Positions 43,001-56,689 of a stretch of 64,000 nt of DNA are shown piece after piece. The notes under the pieces were generated by a model. The model was not told the origin of the DNA, searched no databases, and saw nothing but the letters and a program-made list of their open reading frames with translations. Position numbers and translations under genes: made by a program. Origin of the DNA: Ctena decussata (lineage: Eukaryota; Mollusca; Bivalvia; Lucinida; Lucinidae); the NCBI GenBank assembly GCA_963989385.1, contig OZ022515.1, forward strand, positions 8,712,803 to 8,776,802, written 5' to 3'. Within the stretch, counting starts at the first letter, position 1; the number at the start of each line of letters is the position of its first letter.

Positions 43001-45177
43001 ATATCATGATTCAAATATGAAAAATAACTGTTATATGGTAACAGAGATATAAACAATCAAAATTGTTGAATACAAAACTTTGAAGTAAAAGTTGATAAGC
43101 GGACAGACAGATGGATGAACAAATAGGCTAAAAATGACCACATGGACAAAAGGACAAAACTTACATATTCCTGAAATACTTCATATGCCAGGTGTATAAT
43201 TAAGACTCATTCAAAAAGAAAAATATAATTACATGATTCAAAGATACACACAACAATGTCATTTTTTCTGGTATAGAGAATGGCTTAAGGTTATAACATT
43301 TGACCCCGTTTTGTCCCCATATAGAATGCCTGTCACGAAAATCCTTATCAGTATTATTTAGGGGAATAACACAGCTATTATTCATACCAATATGAGTCGC
43401 TTCAGTTGGGGGGCATTTTTGGGTCTTAATACACGTAGGCCTTTACGCCATTCGTTGACGTTATTTATAAGCGACGTTGCAGTCGTTTACAGGCGACGTT
43501 ATATGTACATGTAAGACTGTTATGAGAATACGGAAAGATTACGACTAATAGGTTCTTGTGATGAATGTTTTAGTGAAAGAATCTATTTAACAAAAAAAAA
43601 AGAAAAAGAAACAAACTTGTAACAGTATATGGTTATTGCAGCCGACACCAAATGAGCCGCACAACCCAATTTCCTCCTAAAAATCCAGCGTTACCCCAAC
43701 ATGGTAATACCGAATCACAAAATGCCCCGTGCCTTGATAAAATGGGTCTCTGGGGCACGTACGGTCAGCAGAAGCTTAGATCAGTCTGCGCACCGGCCCA
43801 AACTGTCCAAAGCCTTTGTTGTTCCATTATACAATGATTCCGTTAGGAACAGCGAAGAGATTTATCAGACTGCGCGTATGCGCAGGCTAATCTGTGTGCA
43901 TGTATATTTACTGACGACTTGTGATATTTTGGTGTGGCTTATGGTAGTCAGTCAAATTGACTTTCACACCCTTTGGACAGTATTTCAGTCATATCGAGAT
44001 GATGGTAGGATGATGTTGAAAAATGTCAAGGTCAAATTCCACCGTCGGCGGGATAACTAAAGGCTTCTTATAGTCTAGTGACCGTAGGGGCAGTGTGGGT
44101 AAAAGACCTGCTGTATCTTTGGCAGAGCCATAAACAAGTAGAAGAAATATTATAGTATTCGTATTTGTGATCTAAATGATTTTTTTCTATGTCCAGAAAA
44201 AATATGATAGTTGAACCGCAAATAAATATTACAATCGGATTCCATGAAGCTCTAAAAGTCAGCTGGCACACATATACTTGGTTATTTATCATTTCGGATG
44301 CGCAATCCCACCGGCGCCGCGGAAGAGTGATTAGAGACCTTCGGTTATGACGCAGACGGTTGCGGGTTAGAATCCAGGTTCGGTCAGCCAGCGACTGGAA
44401 AAGTCTCTTTGTCAAGTCAGCAATAAATTGATAACTTTTTCGAATCAGGGAAGGATCATTTAGCGAAAGGAAAGGGATGGGTTCCGCCTTTCATATATGT
44501 GACTGAAAAGTTCTGTGAGCCCTGAAAGTAGGGAGGGAAAATGTATTGCGGCAGCCTTAGATTGTTACACACACGAAACTCTCTCTCTCTCTCATTTTTA
44601 TGAACACATTTGAGTTCAGCTTGATGAAATGACTTTATAAATACAAGAAAAAGAAAGAATATTGCAATATCAGCAAAGGGCTTGAAGAAACAATGACAAC
44701 AACTTCGTTTTTCCCATGTTGGACGTTATTATTGAATGTCCGATGGGGGCCGCCATATTGAAAATAACATCGACTACGAAGTATTTCGTGACGTAACGTC
44801 CTTCGCGACGCACGTAATTAATTTCGCCAGTCATTTACGTATTCTTGATTTTAAGCAGCTTGGAAAGAGAACTGTATCACAGTTTTAAGGAACATGAGCT
44901 TGTTGTTTGAATAGTGCATAGCACGTACATAGGAAAAAATAAAAAAAACACAGAGACATTAATTCTGAAAATGTGAATGAAGAACACAAAACGTCTAGCT
45001 ATCCAAAACACTCATTATTCTAAAATCAAAATCTAATAAAGTTTTCTCATCCTCGTGACATGCCACATAATGAAAAACGTCATGGTATTTGAATAAGTCA
45101 CTCTTAAATGGTGTCACATCTTATCTAGTTATTGCCATTTCAATAGTTATGATTGTGTCTGTATTAATAATTGCACC
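40039..45177. other. Gene-free stretch with small duplications
   Basis: No supported gene. A two-copy tandem unit (aat.accctaa.aatg..act.ttt..c.agttacagtag.tatcct) is at 41779-41900. Two related blocks (taag.cctaattattga...ggcttt.tcc.aggg) lie at 42729-42775 and 42913-42955. A short CT run is at 44580-44595. tRNA-like or coding content was not found. Confidence 0.4.
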
Positions 45178-45412
45178 TCAACACGACATCTCCAACAAAC
45201 TGGCATGTGCGCCCAGCAAAGACTCAGATCAGCCTGGGCATTCGCCCAGTCTGAACAGAGTCTTTGCTGTCCGCATGGATGTAGCTTAGAGATTTATCAA
45301 CTTTTTAAGTGCATAGTGAAGAGACTCTGATTGGACTAGACAGATGTCCGGGCGGATCCGAGTTTTTGCATGGCGCACATGGCCCTTTGTTGGTTTTGTC
45401 GTGTCGTGAACT
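45178..45412. mobile_element. GAGCCGCGACACGA-type MITE, diverged copy
   Basis: Same family as 27909 and 46741: acacgacatctccaacaaac at left, ggttttgtcgtgtcg at right, with agactcagatcagcctgggc and catggcgcacat inside. No coding content. Confidence 0.7.
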
Positions 45413-45775
45413 ATATATTTCTTCATTTTAGTGTCTAGACATAACAGGAGAGCCATTGTGTTATCACGTGTATCTCGTTTTCCATCAACTGGGCCCATAT
45501 AATGGACAATTATAATTCCAGACATAGCACTGGAGGTGAAGCTGAGTCAGTAGTTTTCATTGCTTACGCTGGACTATTTCAAAAAGTTAGGGCGAGGGTT
45601 GGAATCCAGTAAACCTATCGTAATCACTCGCTGACCCACCGATCCATCCACCAACATACACTCTGTCCCCTCAGACACACGCACATACACACAAACGTTA
45701 TCTATATTACTCGCCGTGCGAAAAAAAAATACTTGTGTTGTGGTTCATCAATGTCACTTACTTTTAGGTCCGCTT

Positions 45776-46140
45776 GCCTGTGAGCTTCAAGCAATATAAA
45801 GGTCACCTGTAAAGTTATTCACTATTTGTCTATTTTATTTTTTGTTGATGTTGTTATTTTGGTGTCGAAATTTTAAAAAGAAAATAGGTAAAAAAAATGT
45901 TTTTGCTACTTACTGAGTTTGTTTGCTCTTTCACTGTTGTGCGAGAGGTGTTTTCTATCTGGGTTGCTAAATGACAATCTGTCTGGCAAAGACCTTTTCA
46001 TTCGTTTAACCGTGCTTATCTTTCATGAACTGCTGTCTATAATGTTAATACTTCTTTCCCTTTTGGTTTTGAAGGCGGGCTGTTGGATCTAAAAGGTAGT
46101 TCATGATCTTCTTAACTTTCTTTATAATATGACATCGCAT
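45776..46140. repeat. Interspersed repeat, copy a
   Basis: Diverged homologue of 50399-50880 and 56339-56660: ...gggttgctaaatgacaatct...aac.tgct...tt..ttggttttgaagg.cggg. Class unknown. Confidence 0.5.
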
Positions 46141-46740
46141 CTGAGAGTATCTGAGAGTATAATAAAGTCATGCATTAAAAACAAGAATTAACTCGTGGTC
46201 GAATATGCAAACTACGTCGAAACATAACATTATGAGCTGACGTCCATAAACACTTTTGCGTTTTCTAATGACGAAATCGTTACGTGTTAGTGCAAAAATA
46301 AAATGAAAGTGTCATATGGTCAATAGAATCTTGCATTCGTGCTCCTGTACGTATTATTGAATTTATTAAACTCGTTGGGGGAAACCGATAGGATGCGTGG
46401 CATCGCCTCTGTTCTTTTCCTTTCCCCAACTCATTCAATAAGTTTAATAATATATCATCACATGGTCACTCAAGTAAGATCGTCTTTTCCTATCGTATGA
46501 TGGGTACACAGAAATAGCAATTACACTTAACTGGGTTCGTGTTTGAAATGTACCCATTTAGTAATCGAATCCGCTAGCAAATCATATCAGATCCACACAA
46601 TCCATAGATGTTACGTCATATATTATCCATGACTTTTTTTGTCTCATAAATTGTAATTGAAAAATTTTGAAATGGGCGAATGAAAATAATACTTACAGCG
46701 CACAGAGCAGGATAAGACCATAGAAAAACAATAAGTCATC

Positions 46741-46979
46741 TGAGCCGCGACACGATAAAACCAAAAAAAGTGGTTGTTTACCCAGAGCAGACTCATATCA
46801 GCTTGAACAACCGCCCAGTCTGATCAGACTCTTTGCTAAGCGCTTGCAAGGTAGCTAAGGGTCTAAGATACCTCCATGCGGACAGCGAAGACTCTGATCA
46901 GACTGGGCGGATGCCAAGGCTGATCTTAGTCTGCACTGGACGCACAATTTCTTTGTTGGTTTTCTCGTGTCGCGACTCA
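46741..46979. mobile_element. GAGCCGCGACACGA-type MITE, full copy (239 bp)
   Basis: Ends TGAGCCGCGACACGATAAAA and, inverted, TGAGTCGCGACACGAGAAAA. The internal gcgaagactctgatcagactgggcggatgccaaggctga stretch is shared with the 27909 copy, showing one family. Confidence 0.8.
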
Positions 46980-49633
46980 TTTAATACGAATTCTCATAGA
47001 ACAATCGAAAGCTGGCAAAAAAACAATGATAGTAACCCACAATAGTAGCACCGCTCGGTACAGCAAGGAATATAGAAAATATCATGTCAGACTCGACCAG
47101 AAACACGTCGGACTGGATCGGCAAGCCTCACCATTCCAAAGCTGTTTCTGGTCTCGCCTGATAAGCTTGATATCTAAAGACACTATCATGGTTTTCTATT
47201 TATCAGGTATCACTAGAAGAGTTTGAGGCATAAGAAGCGTCAAAGAAGTGAATAGCAAACGCTGTTTTGTTCGAACTTGCTGACGTCGCGCTATGCGTTA
47301 TGACGTGATTTATGGTTTGCACAGAACGTTTTAAGTTAATTGTTTGTGCATAGTATTTATTCGGTGACGTCAGTTGATCAATCAAAAGCTGTTATCACAT
47401 CCAATGTAATAGAGAGAACAATCGCTTTCAGGGATCACTTCTTACAGTATGACCGGATAACATTCGCGCAAGCACAGTTCTACATTGGCATGATATTACA
47501 TTGTGTTATCATACCCCTGTTAGCAGGTGGGATTTTGCAGCAGATGCATGATAAAAGCTACTGCCGGGCTAATACCCAAACAGTTCAATGTGTAATTTTC
47601 AAAGGTGTCCCTCGGAAATAACGATGAAAGTACAGCATAATTTACACAAAAGAAATTATTTATTATGTCCATTAAAAAGTGTTAATGTTGTGTTTGTGTC
47701 TGGATGTACGTATTCTTTGCTTAATAATACATTGCGCGTGTTTGTGGTTTCCCAGGGGTCTCCTGGTGTAGCAATACGTTATTTCCATCGACACTTCATC
47801 TCTGATTCATCATAGTGATTTGTTTCTTTCCGATGATGTTTTATTGATGGGTTAGGAAACCTTCGTGCGGACCAAACAGCTAACTATATGTTTTGAACCT
47901 CTGCAGAAGCAGAGGGCGACGTTTGGTACCAGTAAAACATGTTTAAAGGGGGTGTTTCAAAATGGCCCACGCTTAGATTTCCTTCATACTTAATATTTTG
48001 ATTACCTGGGGTAAACCAATTAATAAAATGTGTTAATCAATTTAATTCAAGAACTGCAGGGCTTAGGGTCGCACCTTACAGAACCCCTTATCTGATATGG
48101 TGGGTAGGGCTAAGTTAGAACCTGTCAAATCAACAGTATAAGTTGAATGCATGTGTTGCCTACTGAAATGAAGTGCAGGTACCCTGAGAATTATTCTGAT
48201 ACCATAAACTTATATGTTGACTTATACAAATATTTTTATGGTCAACAGAATTTGAAAAATCTGTCAAAAAAACGACTATACATAATCAAACATAAAAAGT
48301 AATTTTAATATTTAGATCTGTTACTGTATTTGTCAAGCTATAATATTTGTTTAGAATTAGGGTAAATATATCCCCTCTTTTTGTAAAAAGTTTTAAAAGA
48401 TTTTGAAACCGGTAAAATAGTTTTTGAAACTGAAATTTGGGGATAGGTCAGGTTTTTGTAGAATGTCAGTTTCAAAGTATAGTTAGGATCTTTCACTGCA
48501 GCACTTGTTTATCTGTGACATGAATTATAAATGAGGTCCTACATTAATACCCATTCTGTATGCTATTGTTTTCTTCACTGGCTAAGATTTGGAAGCCAAG
48601 GATAATCTCCAAATGTGCCCCGCCCCCTCTCCCCTCCTCACACTTCTGCAAACAAGTGTAGTCATCCAAAACAGTCAACATAGTTTCTATCATCTGTACA
48701 GAACGATAAAGAAAAGGTGACCACGTAAAATTAATTTCAATGTTTACCCTATTTTTTCATGCATCAGTGCCCTGGGTTGTTTGTTTTGAAGATAAATTTA
48801 GGTTAGTATCTGCAGCTGTCTCTAGATGTAAGGCAGGACGTTTCACTTTTTGTTTCTAACAGCTACCTGCATCAAGTGCTAGTGTGTTGGCTTGTATCTT
48901 AACATTGCCTACATCACAGGAAGGATGTTCCATTATTTCTATGTCAACTATTGACTGCATCAAGTGTTACTGTCCTGAATTTAATTTGTTTACATTTTTG
49001 GCTTGTACCTGTACATTGAACGGGCGTAAGGCAAGACTCCAACACCTGACTACATCAAGTGTCCGTGCACTAAAGAATCAAACAAAAAAACAAGGAAAGA
49101 GGCAAATCATCTGGGCACATCAGTTTATAGTGGAAGATAAGCTGACACTTAGTAAGCTTGGGAAGACTACTGTACCCATCATCAACATATTTACTGTAAA
49201 CAGATCACTTATGTTGAGAAACAGCAACGTAAAATAAGTTTTCAGTTGTGAAAAGATGCAACTTATTTGCGACTGATAATTTACTCACTTCTTGACTATC
49301 ATCAGTGTTATTGGAAGTTTCTATTTCGGTACTGTTAATCATGGGCCTGCAACCCGATCGTAAGTATTCAGAAAACGGGAAGTTGACCTCTTGGCATCGG
49401 GGTTATGTTAATCCATATGTATCCGTACGTTGTACAGGTGTAAAATAATGGGTGATGAAAATAATGTGAATTTGATCAAATAAAACTAAAGCTGAGCCTA
49501 TAGCAACAGTCCATAAGGAAACTAGTGCCTCAAAAGTGTCAGTTTAAACTGCCAGGGCTCTAAAATAGTTTTCCTGGGCTTCAAATAAAATATGTTGTCA
49601 GTCTAGGTAAATAAATACCGTGTTATTATTTTG
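46980..49633. other. Gene-free stretch
   Basis: No supported gene. The ORF at 48884-49237 overlaps repeated ctgcatcaagtg words (48867, 48955, 49051) and shows no protein motif. Confidence 0.4.
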
Positions 49634-49660
49634 AAAAAAAAAAAAAAAAAAAAAAAAAAA
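49634..49660. repeat. Poly-A tract
   Basis: About 27 consecutive As on +. I do not see LINE or SINE sequence upstream to call it a retrotransposon tail. Confidence 0.9.
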
Positions 49661-50398
49661 GAAAAAGCCCACCAAAAGATTTGATCTAAAAAGTTTCTTG
49701 TGTTAATGGGTTTCGACAAGGCGACATGTTCACCGATATGCTTTTTAATCTGAATTGGGATAATAAAGAGATGGGATAGTTCACTTTTACATAACATGGG
49801 GAATCAAGGAAAAATACATTTCAACAAGATAATGCTTTTCTAATGTATTGGGGTGCCTGACAGCCCACGTTCTGCAGCCCTGAAGTATAGTTTACCGGGC
49901 TCAGAATTTCTTTAATTTTCTTATACACATATAAGAGGTATACAGCATGATTTATGGTTAGTATAAAATCTTGACAACAACTGGACCATACTCTAACTGA
50001 TAATTAATTTTTGATATAGATGTGGTTTTAAGCTGATTTTGAGGGGTTATACCAAACAAGATACATTTTATATTTAACTCGTTTCTTGAAACATGAATAT
50101 ACATATTTCTAAAATGTTTCACATTAATTCACTGATTTAAGTTTATAAATGAAATTGCAAAATCCGAAAATTTGATAGTTCAAGGAACGGTATTTTTAGG
50201 GGACCCTCATTTACAGGGTAGAAGTTACTTAAGTCAATCCTGTGCTATGCTGAGTGTGTGAACTGAGGTAAATAATCCATAAGCAACACTGTTAGTCCTT
50301 AGGCAACACGTATACATAGAATCACAAAATTCTAAGCGTGGGCAGATTCCTATGTAAAATCAACATAGGCTGAAACTCCGCCTTTAAAGAGAAACTAC

Positions 50399-50880
50399 AC
50401 CTCAGTAAGCCCCCCTCAGTAGTCTTTTGCTGACCGTTCCAAGGCGGTACTTCTGTTGTGGTTCCTTGATGTTGCATTGTGCTACATACACTTGTCTATG
50501 GTCTTTAGCGGTTTGGTCACCTGTTTTGCTACCCAATATGTTTTGTTTAGTAAGTTAAAAATAAAATAATTAAAAGTAGATGTTGATGTTGTTTTTGATA
50601 AGGGTAGCTGAATGACCACCTGTTTGGGAACGAACTGCTCATTGGTTTACCGTGCGTGTCTTTCGTGGACTTTGGTCAATTTTTCAGGGTGTGTGTGTGC
50701 TCCCTTCTTTATTGGTTTTGAGAGCGGGATGAGGGCTTTGATTATATTTATTCCTGATCATTGCCTCTCTTTTTACGTTTCAAGTACATTGGCTGGGATA
50801 ATGACATCGGCTCATGAAACTGGGTTAAGGATATTAAATGACTACTGTTTGAGATCTTGCTTTTTAATAGGATGATCTTA
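50399..50880. repeat. Interspersed repeat, copy b
   Basis: Includes tgaccgttccaaggcggtac, ttctgttgtggttcc and a downstream gctgaatgaccacctgtttg...gaacgaactgctcattgg block, matched at 56339-56660 and, more weakly, 45776-46140. Non-coding; the 87-codon ORF here is repeat-derived. Confidence 0.65.
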
Positions 50881-52191
50881 GTTGCGACAGTATTACTTAA
50901 CTTAGAAATGACGGCCTATTTGATGTTGAAAACAGCCTGGGGTGTCCTCCTTTAAAGAGCAATAACCTAAATCATCGTTAACCTTAATTCAAGGACAGAT
51001 TGTACGATAGAGAAAAAAATCGTCCTGACAGAATAGACATGATAGCAATATCAGTAGGTGTATAATCAGATGCTTGCAAGTTTGAAAAATGAAACTCTAG
51101 ACTGCCTTTGGAATTACTAACAAGCAAATAAGCCTTCTTTCCAAAGATTGTCGGATTTTCTGATTTTATAAACAGTATGTACAAGCGATTAACTTTAAAT
51201 CTGTCTGGACAAACCAGAAATAGAACGGTTGCAATGAAATAATTGTAATATCATATTAAGAGAAAAACACCGCCTTAACTAAGATTAATATTTAGACTAA
51301 TACCTCATTCAATCCTGTTGTACATGTAGAACGACACACCAACTCCTTAAATTGCTTAAATCAAAACCACTTCTATTACCAAGACGTATCCTTCTAAAGG
51401 CAGATGAGAGTGGGTTAGCAAAATGATTGGGCAACCCATATTTTTCTTCTTATAATGAAGGTGGTGGCTTGAATGAAAATGTTTTGGCGGCAGGTGCTTT
51501 CCTAGCCAATCATATACAAGAAGAAGACTATTTTTTTCAAACTGACTTAGGATAAACTGAGTGATTTCAGAGGACAAGAAAATATATAATCGGCACTATG
51601 ATTATGTGCAGAAAAACGCGGAGTAATGAATTACGACTGCGACACGCACAAACGCCAAAAGGTGCAAAGAGGAGAATAACACGGTGCAGGGATACTGGAA
51701 AAAGGTAACACATCCAAGAGACGAAAATAGCAAACTCCGTTTAATTGAGGCGGCTGTTCATGTACAGAAATGTTCTGTAGCAACACTGCCGCAGCCCATC
51801 CCTATCCCTAAAGCTAGCATCGGAGGAAATCTACAGATTTGCAGGGTTTTTTGTTGTAGTTTTTTTTTGTCTTTTTTTTGTTTGATTTTGTTTTACCTCA
51901 GTTATACAGAACGCTATTTCAGCAAATAAACACGTTCTTAGATGGAGGCACGGATGTGATATCATTGTTTATCGAGTATGGAACGGGAGACGCCAAAGGA
52001 AATTGACCTTAAATGAGCGGCCACAACATAATACGACAACGCAGTAGAACAAAGCCTCAGCTGTGAATGTTGAATCCTTTGCCCTGGTCATTCTGCCAGT
52101 TACTACCTGTACCGCAAAAAATTAACAGCATGCTAAATGTGCATGCGTCCATGCATTGCAAACCCAATTCATGCGCTATAAAATTACATTC

Positions 52192-52192
<1 letters not shown>
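50881..52192. other. Gene-free stretch
   Basis: AT-rich, nothing recognised. Confidence 0.35.

Positions 52193-52250
<58 letters not shown>
52193..52250. repeat. (CT)n microsatellite
   Basis: About 28 CT units. The overlapping ORFs with RE or LS repeats are artefacts. Confidence 0.97.
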
Positions 52251-52256
<6 letters not shown>

Positions 52257-52923
52257 CATGCATCGTGATTGCACTTCCAACCTGCCAAAAATTAATGCAT
52301 GAAAATTTTTTGGTTCCTTATGCAATTGTTTGCATCCTTTCCGGAAACAGTAACATTAGCCAGGACATGAACTCATATAAAGGTGATTTTCAATATTTAT
52401 TAGTAACACCGCTTTACTGAAGCCTCAAAACAGGCAACACCTTATGACAGGGTAGATCAGAAAACTTCTTAGTGTTTTCCCGAGTGGAGAGGCGTGCACC
52501 TCGTAGTAGCTAGGCGCATACACCACATAGCATGATATTAAATACAGTGAAGGCGCAGTTGTAAATTTCGATGGGTAAGTATGAATTGCAACTGATTTTG
52601 ATGTCGTTTGATGCTTTGCTACATCTAATGCCTGTAATCATGAGTTTCGAACAAAAATTATGATAATGCGTTCCATGCAACCTGTTCGTCATCAAGGCTA
52701 AAGTCTTGAGCCGAAGATACGCTTTCAAATCCATTCTCAGATAAATAAACATGTGACAACAAATGTAGGGATTATGTCAGGTGCTCACTATTATTCATCT
52801 TTACTAACAGTAAAATGACCGCAATGACTACGTAGCTGAGAAAATAGAGTGACGATAAAATACAACAAAATAAATTCTTAATTTGAAACAATCGTGTTTG
52901 GTCTGTTCCTTTATTACAAAGCA

Positions 52924-53146
52924 GGGGCCGTATTTATAAAACGACTTAAGTGGTTGCTATGCTGTTGCTAAGGCTAAATTTCTTTGAAGGAGATTCCCTA
53001 CAACTATGAAATTTGCTCTGGAGGAACAGTCTTACAAAGGCTGTTCCTCCAGACCAAATTTCATAGTTGTAGGGTATCTCCAACATAGAAATTTACCCTT
53101 AGCAACAGCATAGCAACGACTTAAGTTGCTTTATGAATACGACCCC
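52924..53146. mobile_element. Foldback MITE (223 bp)
   Basis: Nearly the whole element is an inverted repeat: GGGGCCGTATTTATAAAACG at left versus, inverted, GGGGTCGTATTCATAAAGCA at right. The apex is aggaacagtcttacaaaggctgttcct. No coding content. Confidence 0.85.
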
Positions 53147-54795
53147 AGCTTTTTTTCTGTTCTAATCTCGAGACTGTTAAAGTAGGTCAAGCACTTCTTT
53201 AGCTATACAAAGGTTTATGGGTTAACCGCAACATAATTCTATGAACTTAAATTCATATCACTGTCTGTGGGGGGTTAAAATAGGTTTAGATAGTGGAAAG
53301 TATTAACATTATAGTAGAAAGTATAATGTCGATATCCGACTTTAGACTTATAAAGTCATTTAAGAAACTCTATAACTGAAGTGGTTATGACATCGAAATT
53401 TTATCGCCGCTGTAGGGATGTTGAATTTCATTAACCTTTCATAAGACATTTAAAAATGCTTAATATGTTATTTGCGAAATGCTTAGTGCTGGAGCTATTC
53501 AATTATTAGTTGGTTGCGATGTAGGCGGTCCCTACTTTATATTAGACGGACTGTAAGAGGAATCTTGCTTTTACAATTGCATTGGAAGGGTAAACTCCCG
53601 TATAATCACCGAAAGGATATGGTATGCAGCGAAAAGCGATGATACTGGACACTCTGTATAGCTACTTCAGTCCGTTCTTCTCGCACATGCTTAACAAAAC
53701 ACCCTTATCCTATTATTTTACTTGTATTTAAACACAATGTACCAGTCATCACGAGCACATCAAGCCTAAATCCATCAAGGTTTTAATGCTCCGTGTCCTA
53801 CAGCGCAACAACAGTATGACATATTTAGGAGACTAATATTTAGGTCGTACTTCAATACAGACTATGCTCAACTGACCGATTTGTTGACTGCAAAAATTTT
53901 ATTAAATACATTTATGTAATTGCCAAGTATGTTAGACGGGAGACGTTCTTTAATAAAATAGAATGTTTAATGGATTGTTATATATTCAGACACCAAGTAA
54001 ACATTTTTCTGGATCCAGGCCGTGTTCTTTTATGTTTTTTTTAAGGGGTTAAAATCTTGCACAGCTTATCAAACATCGTTCACTTCAGAACCTTGTGACA
54101 GCAACGGGTCACTTAAATTTGGATTAAATGGCACATGAGGAAATAAAAACATATATGCAACGAAACCGATGAAGGCCAGCCAACCAGTCTTGAATAAAAA
54201 TAAAAATACTCGTTTACTCCTCTGTTCACTCCAAAACCTTGTAACAGCAACAGGTAACAGAAATATGGATTAAATGACCTATGAGGGAATAAAACGGTGC
54301 AACATTTAACATATATGCAATATGAAAATAAATATACTATGTTTCTTATTTGATGGACATGATATGGATTGGTGGAGATGTCTATGGTCTGTTTGCAGGC
54401 CTTATGTAGTCTCCCTAGATGTGTGCTGCTGCTCTTATTCGTGCATTACATCGGTTTGAGTGCGCTCGATTAAAAGTGTACACCATTTATTTTATCCAAA
54501 CGTTTTCTCACCTCTAAACCTCCATTTAGTTATTAAATGTGAAAGTAGCTGTGTCTGATTTTAAAACAACGCCCAGCAGTACAAACAATCAACAATAAAT
54601 TTGCATCGAAACTCCAAACTAATGCCACACTTGGTAGAAACACATTTGATATTAAGTTTGCGTAAAGTGCAAGACATACATCGGTGCGTAAATACCACGC
54701 TTTTTTCGTTCTGTACGGTCGATATTCGACTCTCTAATATTCATAGTTTATTCCATTTCGTGGATTATTTACAGGCTCAAAACAGTGGTATAACT
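53147..54795. other. Gene-free stretch
   Basis: AT-rich; a diverged duplicated block (cactcc/cagaaccttgtgacagcaac..gt.ac...at.tggattaaatg) occurs at 54078-54130 and 54226-54275. No gene. Confidence 0.4.
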
Positions 54796-55070
54796 CGTCC
54801 GCTGAGCGCAAAACTATGGTAACTACATTTTTATCAAAAATACTTTTTTTTCGTAAAAGTGTTCCTTTTTACCATTTACATCTGTGTAAAAAAAATCAGC
54901 GTTAAAGACTATATAGTTATCAAGTTATTTGAAGACAAAAAATATTCACCATTTTAGGCCTGAGCGCAAAACTATTGTAACTGCAGTTTTTCTGCAGTTA
55001 CAATAGTTTTGCGCTCACAAAATTTGTACATAGCTTAAAATCACTTAGCGCAAAACTATGGTTAGTGATT
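54796..55070. repeat. Repeats of GAGCGCAAAACTATGGTAACT with a perfect hairpin
   Basis: The word gcgcaaaactat(g/t)gt occurs at 54805, 54965, inverted at 55003, and 55049. The central pair forms a perfect 26-bp stem with a TTTTT loop at 54961-55017. Confidence 0.85.
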
Positions 55071-56338
55071 TTTACCTTGAGGAAAAAATGTTAATTTTGC
55101 AAGTTTTAAAATGTTCTTATATTAGAATATTACTTTAACAACTCTTTCAAACTGCAGTAGACTATAATTTTGTGCTGGAATGAGATTTCTACCTGGGTAC
55201 CACTTGTTTACCCATGACCAAATTATCAAAACGTGTATGGATAGGCCCAATGGCCTGCTTGTAAATCCCCCTTTGCTTTAATCTTACACTGTTCCTAAAA
55301 TTAATCTTAAATCTGACATTGAAACATACTATCCCTGCTAAAATGAAGACTGAAATATCATAGACAGCATATTATCATATTCTTCAACTATTTTCCGAAA
55401 ATGCCCATTTCTAGAAGTGTGGTATCCAACGCGTATCTGTATATCTATTCTGATCTCATTGTTTGTTACCAAACCATTTTCACAGAAATGTGTCTGTAGC
55501 TAGGAAATGATGCTAAACATGTCCCTGGAATGTGCATCTGAACTCTGCCCATGTTTACCAACTTTACAGCTCCTCGTTTTGCCTAAAAGTATGTTATAAA
55601 TTAAAGAGAGAAAAGTTGGTGTATTGAAGACAGAGTTATGCCCCTTTATAAACTTAAGTATTTCAACTTCATAGTGGGCCCATTTTTAGTGTTAGGTTTA
55701 TGGTTATGCTTTATCCATTATTTTTTTCTTCTAGCTAGGTGCTGCAATACATGTATTTTCTGTTTTTGCCATACAGGTATATGAAACTGAACTAAAGGCT
55801 GCAGTTTGTGTTGCATTTCAAACCTCCAGGAATGCATGGTCCATGGTCCTCTTTAATTTTTGGGTTGAGATTTTAAACCCACTGGAGCATTTTGTTGTAG
55901 GATCTCTTCATTAGAGAGATTCCATTGGGGTCCGATGACATGTCTTTTCGAGGTGGGAAATACTATGATTGTCCATGGCTTTGATAAATTATTCATAGCG
56001 GCCTGCAGTTCATGCAAGATATTTCATTTTTTTGTGTTAAAAGATTCCTCTATGCACAATAGGAATAAGAACAGAAAGTTGGTTATACATTGTTTTATCA
56101 CTGACATGCTGCTCCTAGTACCATCAGGAAATTAAAACTGAATTCATAAAATGACATACATGTATTAAATGCTGATTATGCTATGGTCTTAAAGTCTCAA
56201 ATTGTCTGTATCTGTCCTACAGCTGGCATTTTAAAAACAGTGCATAAAACATTATAAAATAATTAATTAGGGGTGATTGAAAGTATGTTTTGTACCACTT
56301 CAGAAACTGAGGGTGAGGTTGGGCCTGTAAAATCGATT
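55071..56338. other. Gene-free stretch
   Basis: No gene or clear repeat. Confidence 0.35.
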
Positions 56339-56660
56339 TAAGCCCCCCAGTAATTCATTACTGACCGTTCCAAGGCGGTAGTTCTGTTGTGGTTCTTTGT
56401 TGCCTGTTTTTGGTGTCAGAGTTTCTGTGATGTTTTACCTTATGTATGTTATTATTATTTTTGGTTCGGTTTGGGTTGCTGAGTGGCCACCTTTTGGGAA
56501 CAAGCTGCTCACTCGGTTGGCCATATGTTCTCTGTATCTTGATTATTTGTAATCTTAGTTGTTTCCAACTATGGTTTGAGGGCTGGATTTGGATTTTGAT
56601 TGTTTCAGTTCCTGGTCTTTACATACTTTTTACTTTTACCTATTTGAGTGTTATATAATT
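56339..56660. repeat. Interspersed repeat, copy c
   Basis: Best matched to 50399-50880: tgaccgttccaaggcggtag, ttctgttgtggttctt, gctgagtggccacc..ttgggaac.a.ctgctcac. The 70-codon ORF here is repeat-derived. Confidence 0.65.
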
Positions 56661-56689
56661 TTTTTATAAATCCGTCAAAGGCTATCTTT

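Noticed and set aside
48884..49237. 117-codon ORF as a gene
   Set aside because: Overlaps short repeated ctgcatcaagtg words and shows no protein motif.
52057..52420. ORFs with RE or LS repeats on both strands
   Set aside because: Translations of the (CT)n microsatellite.
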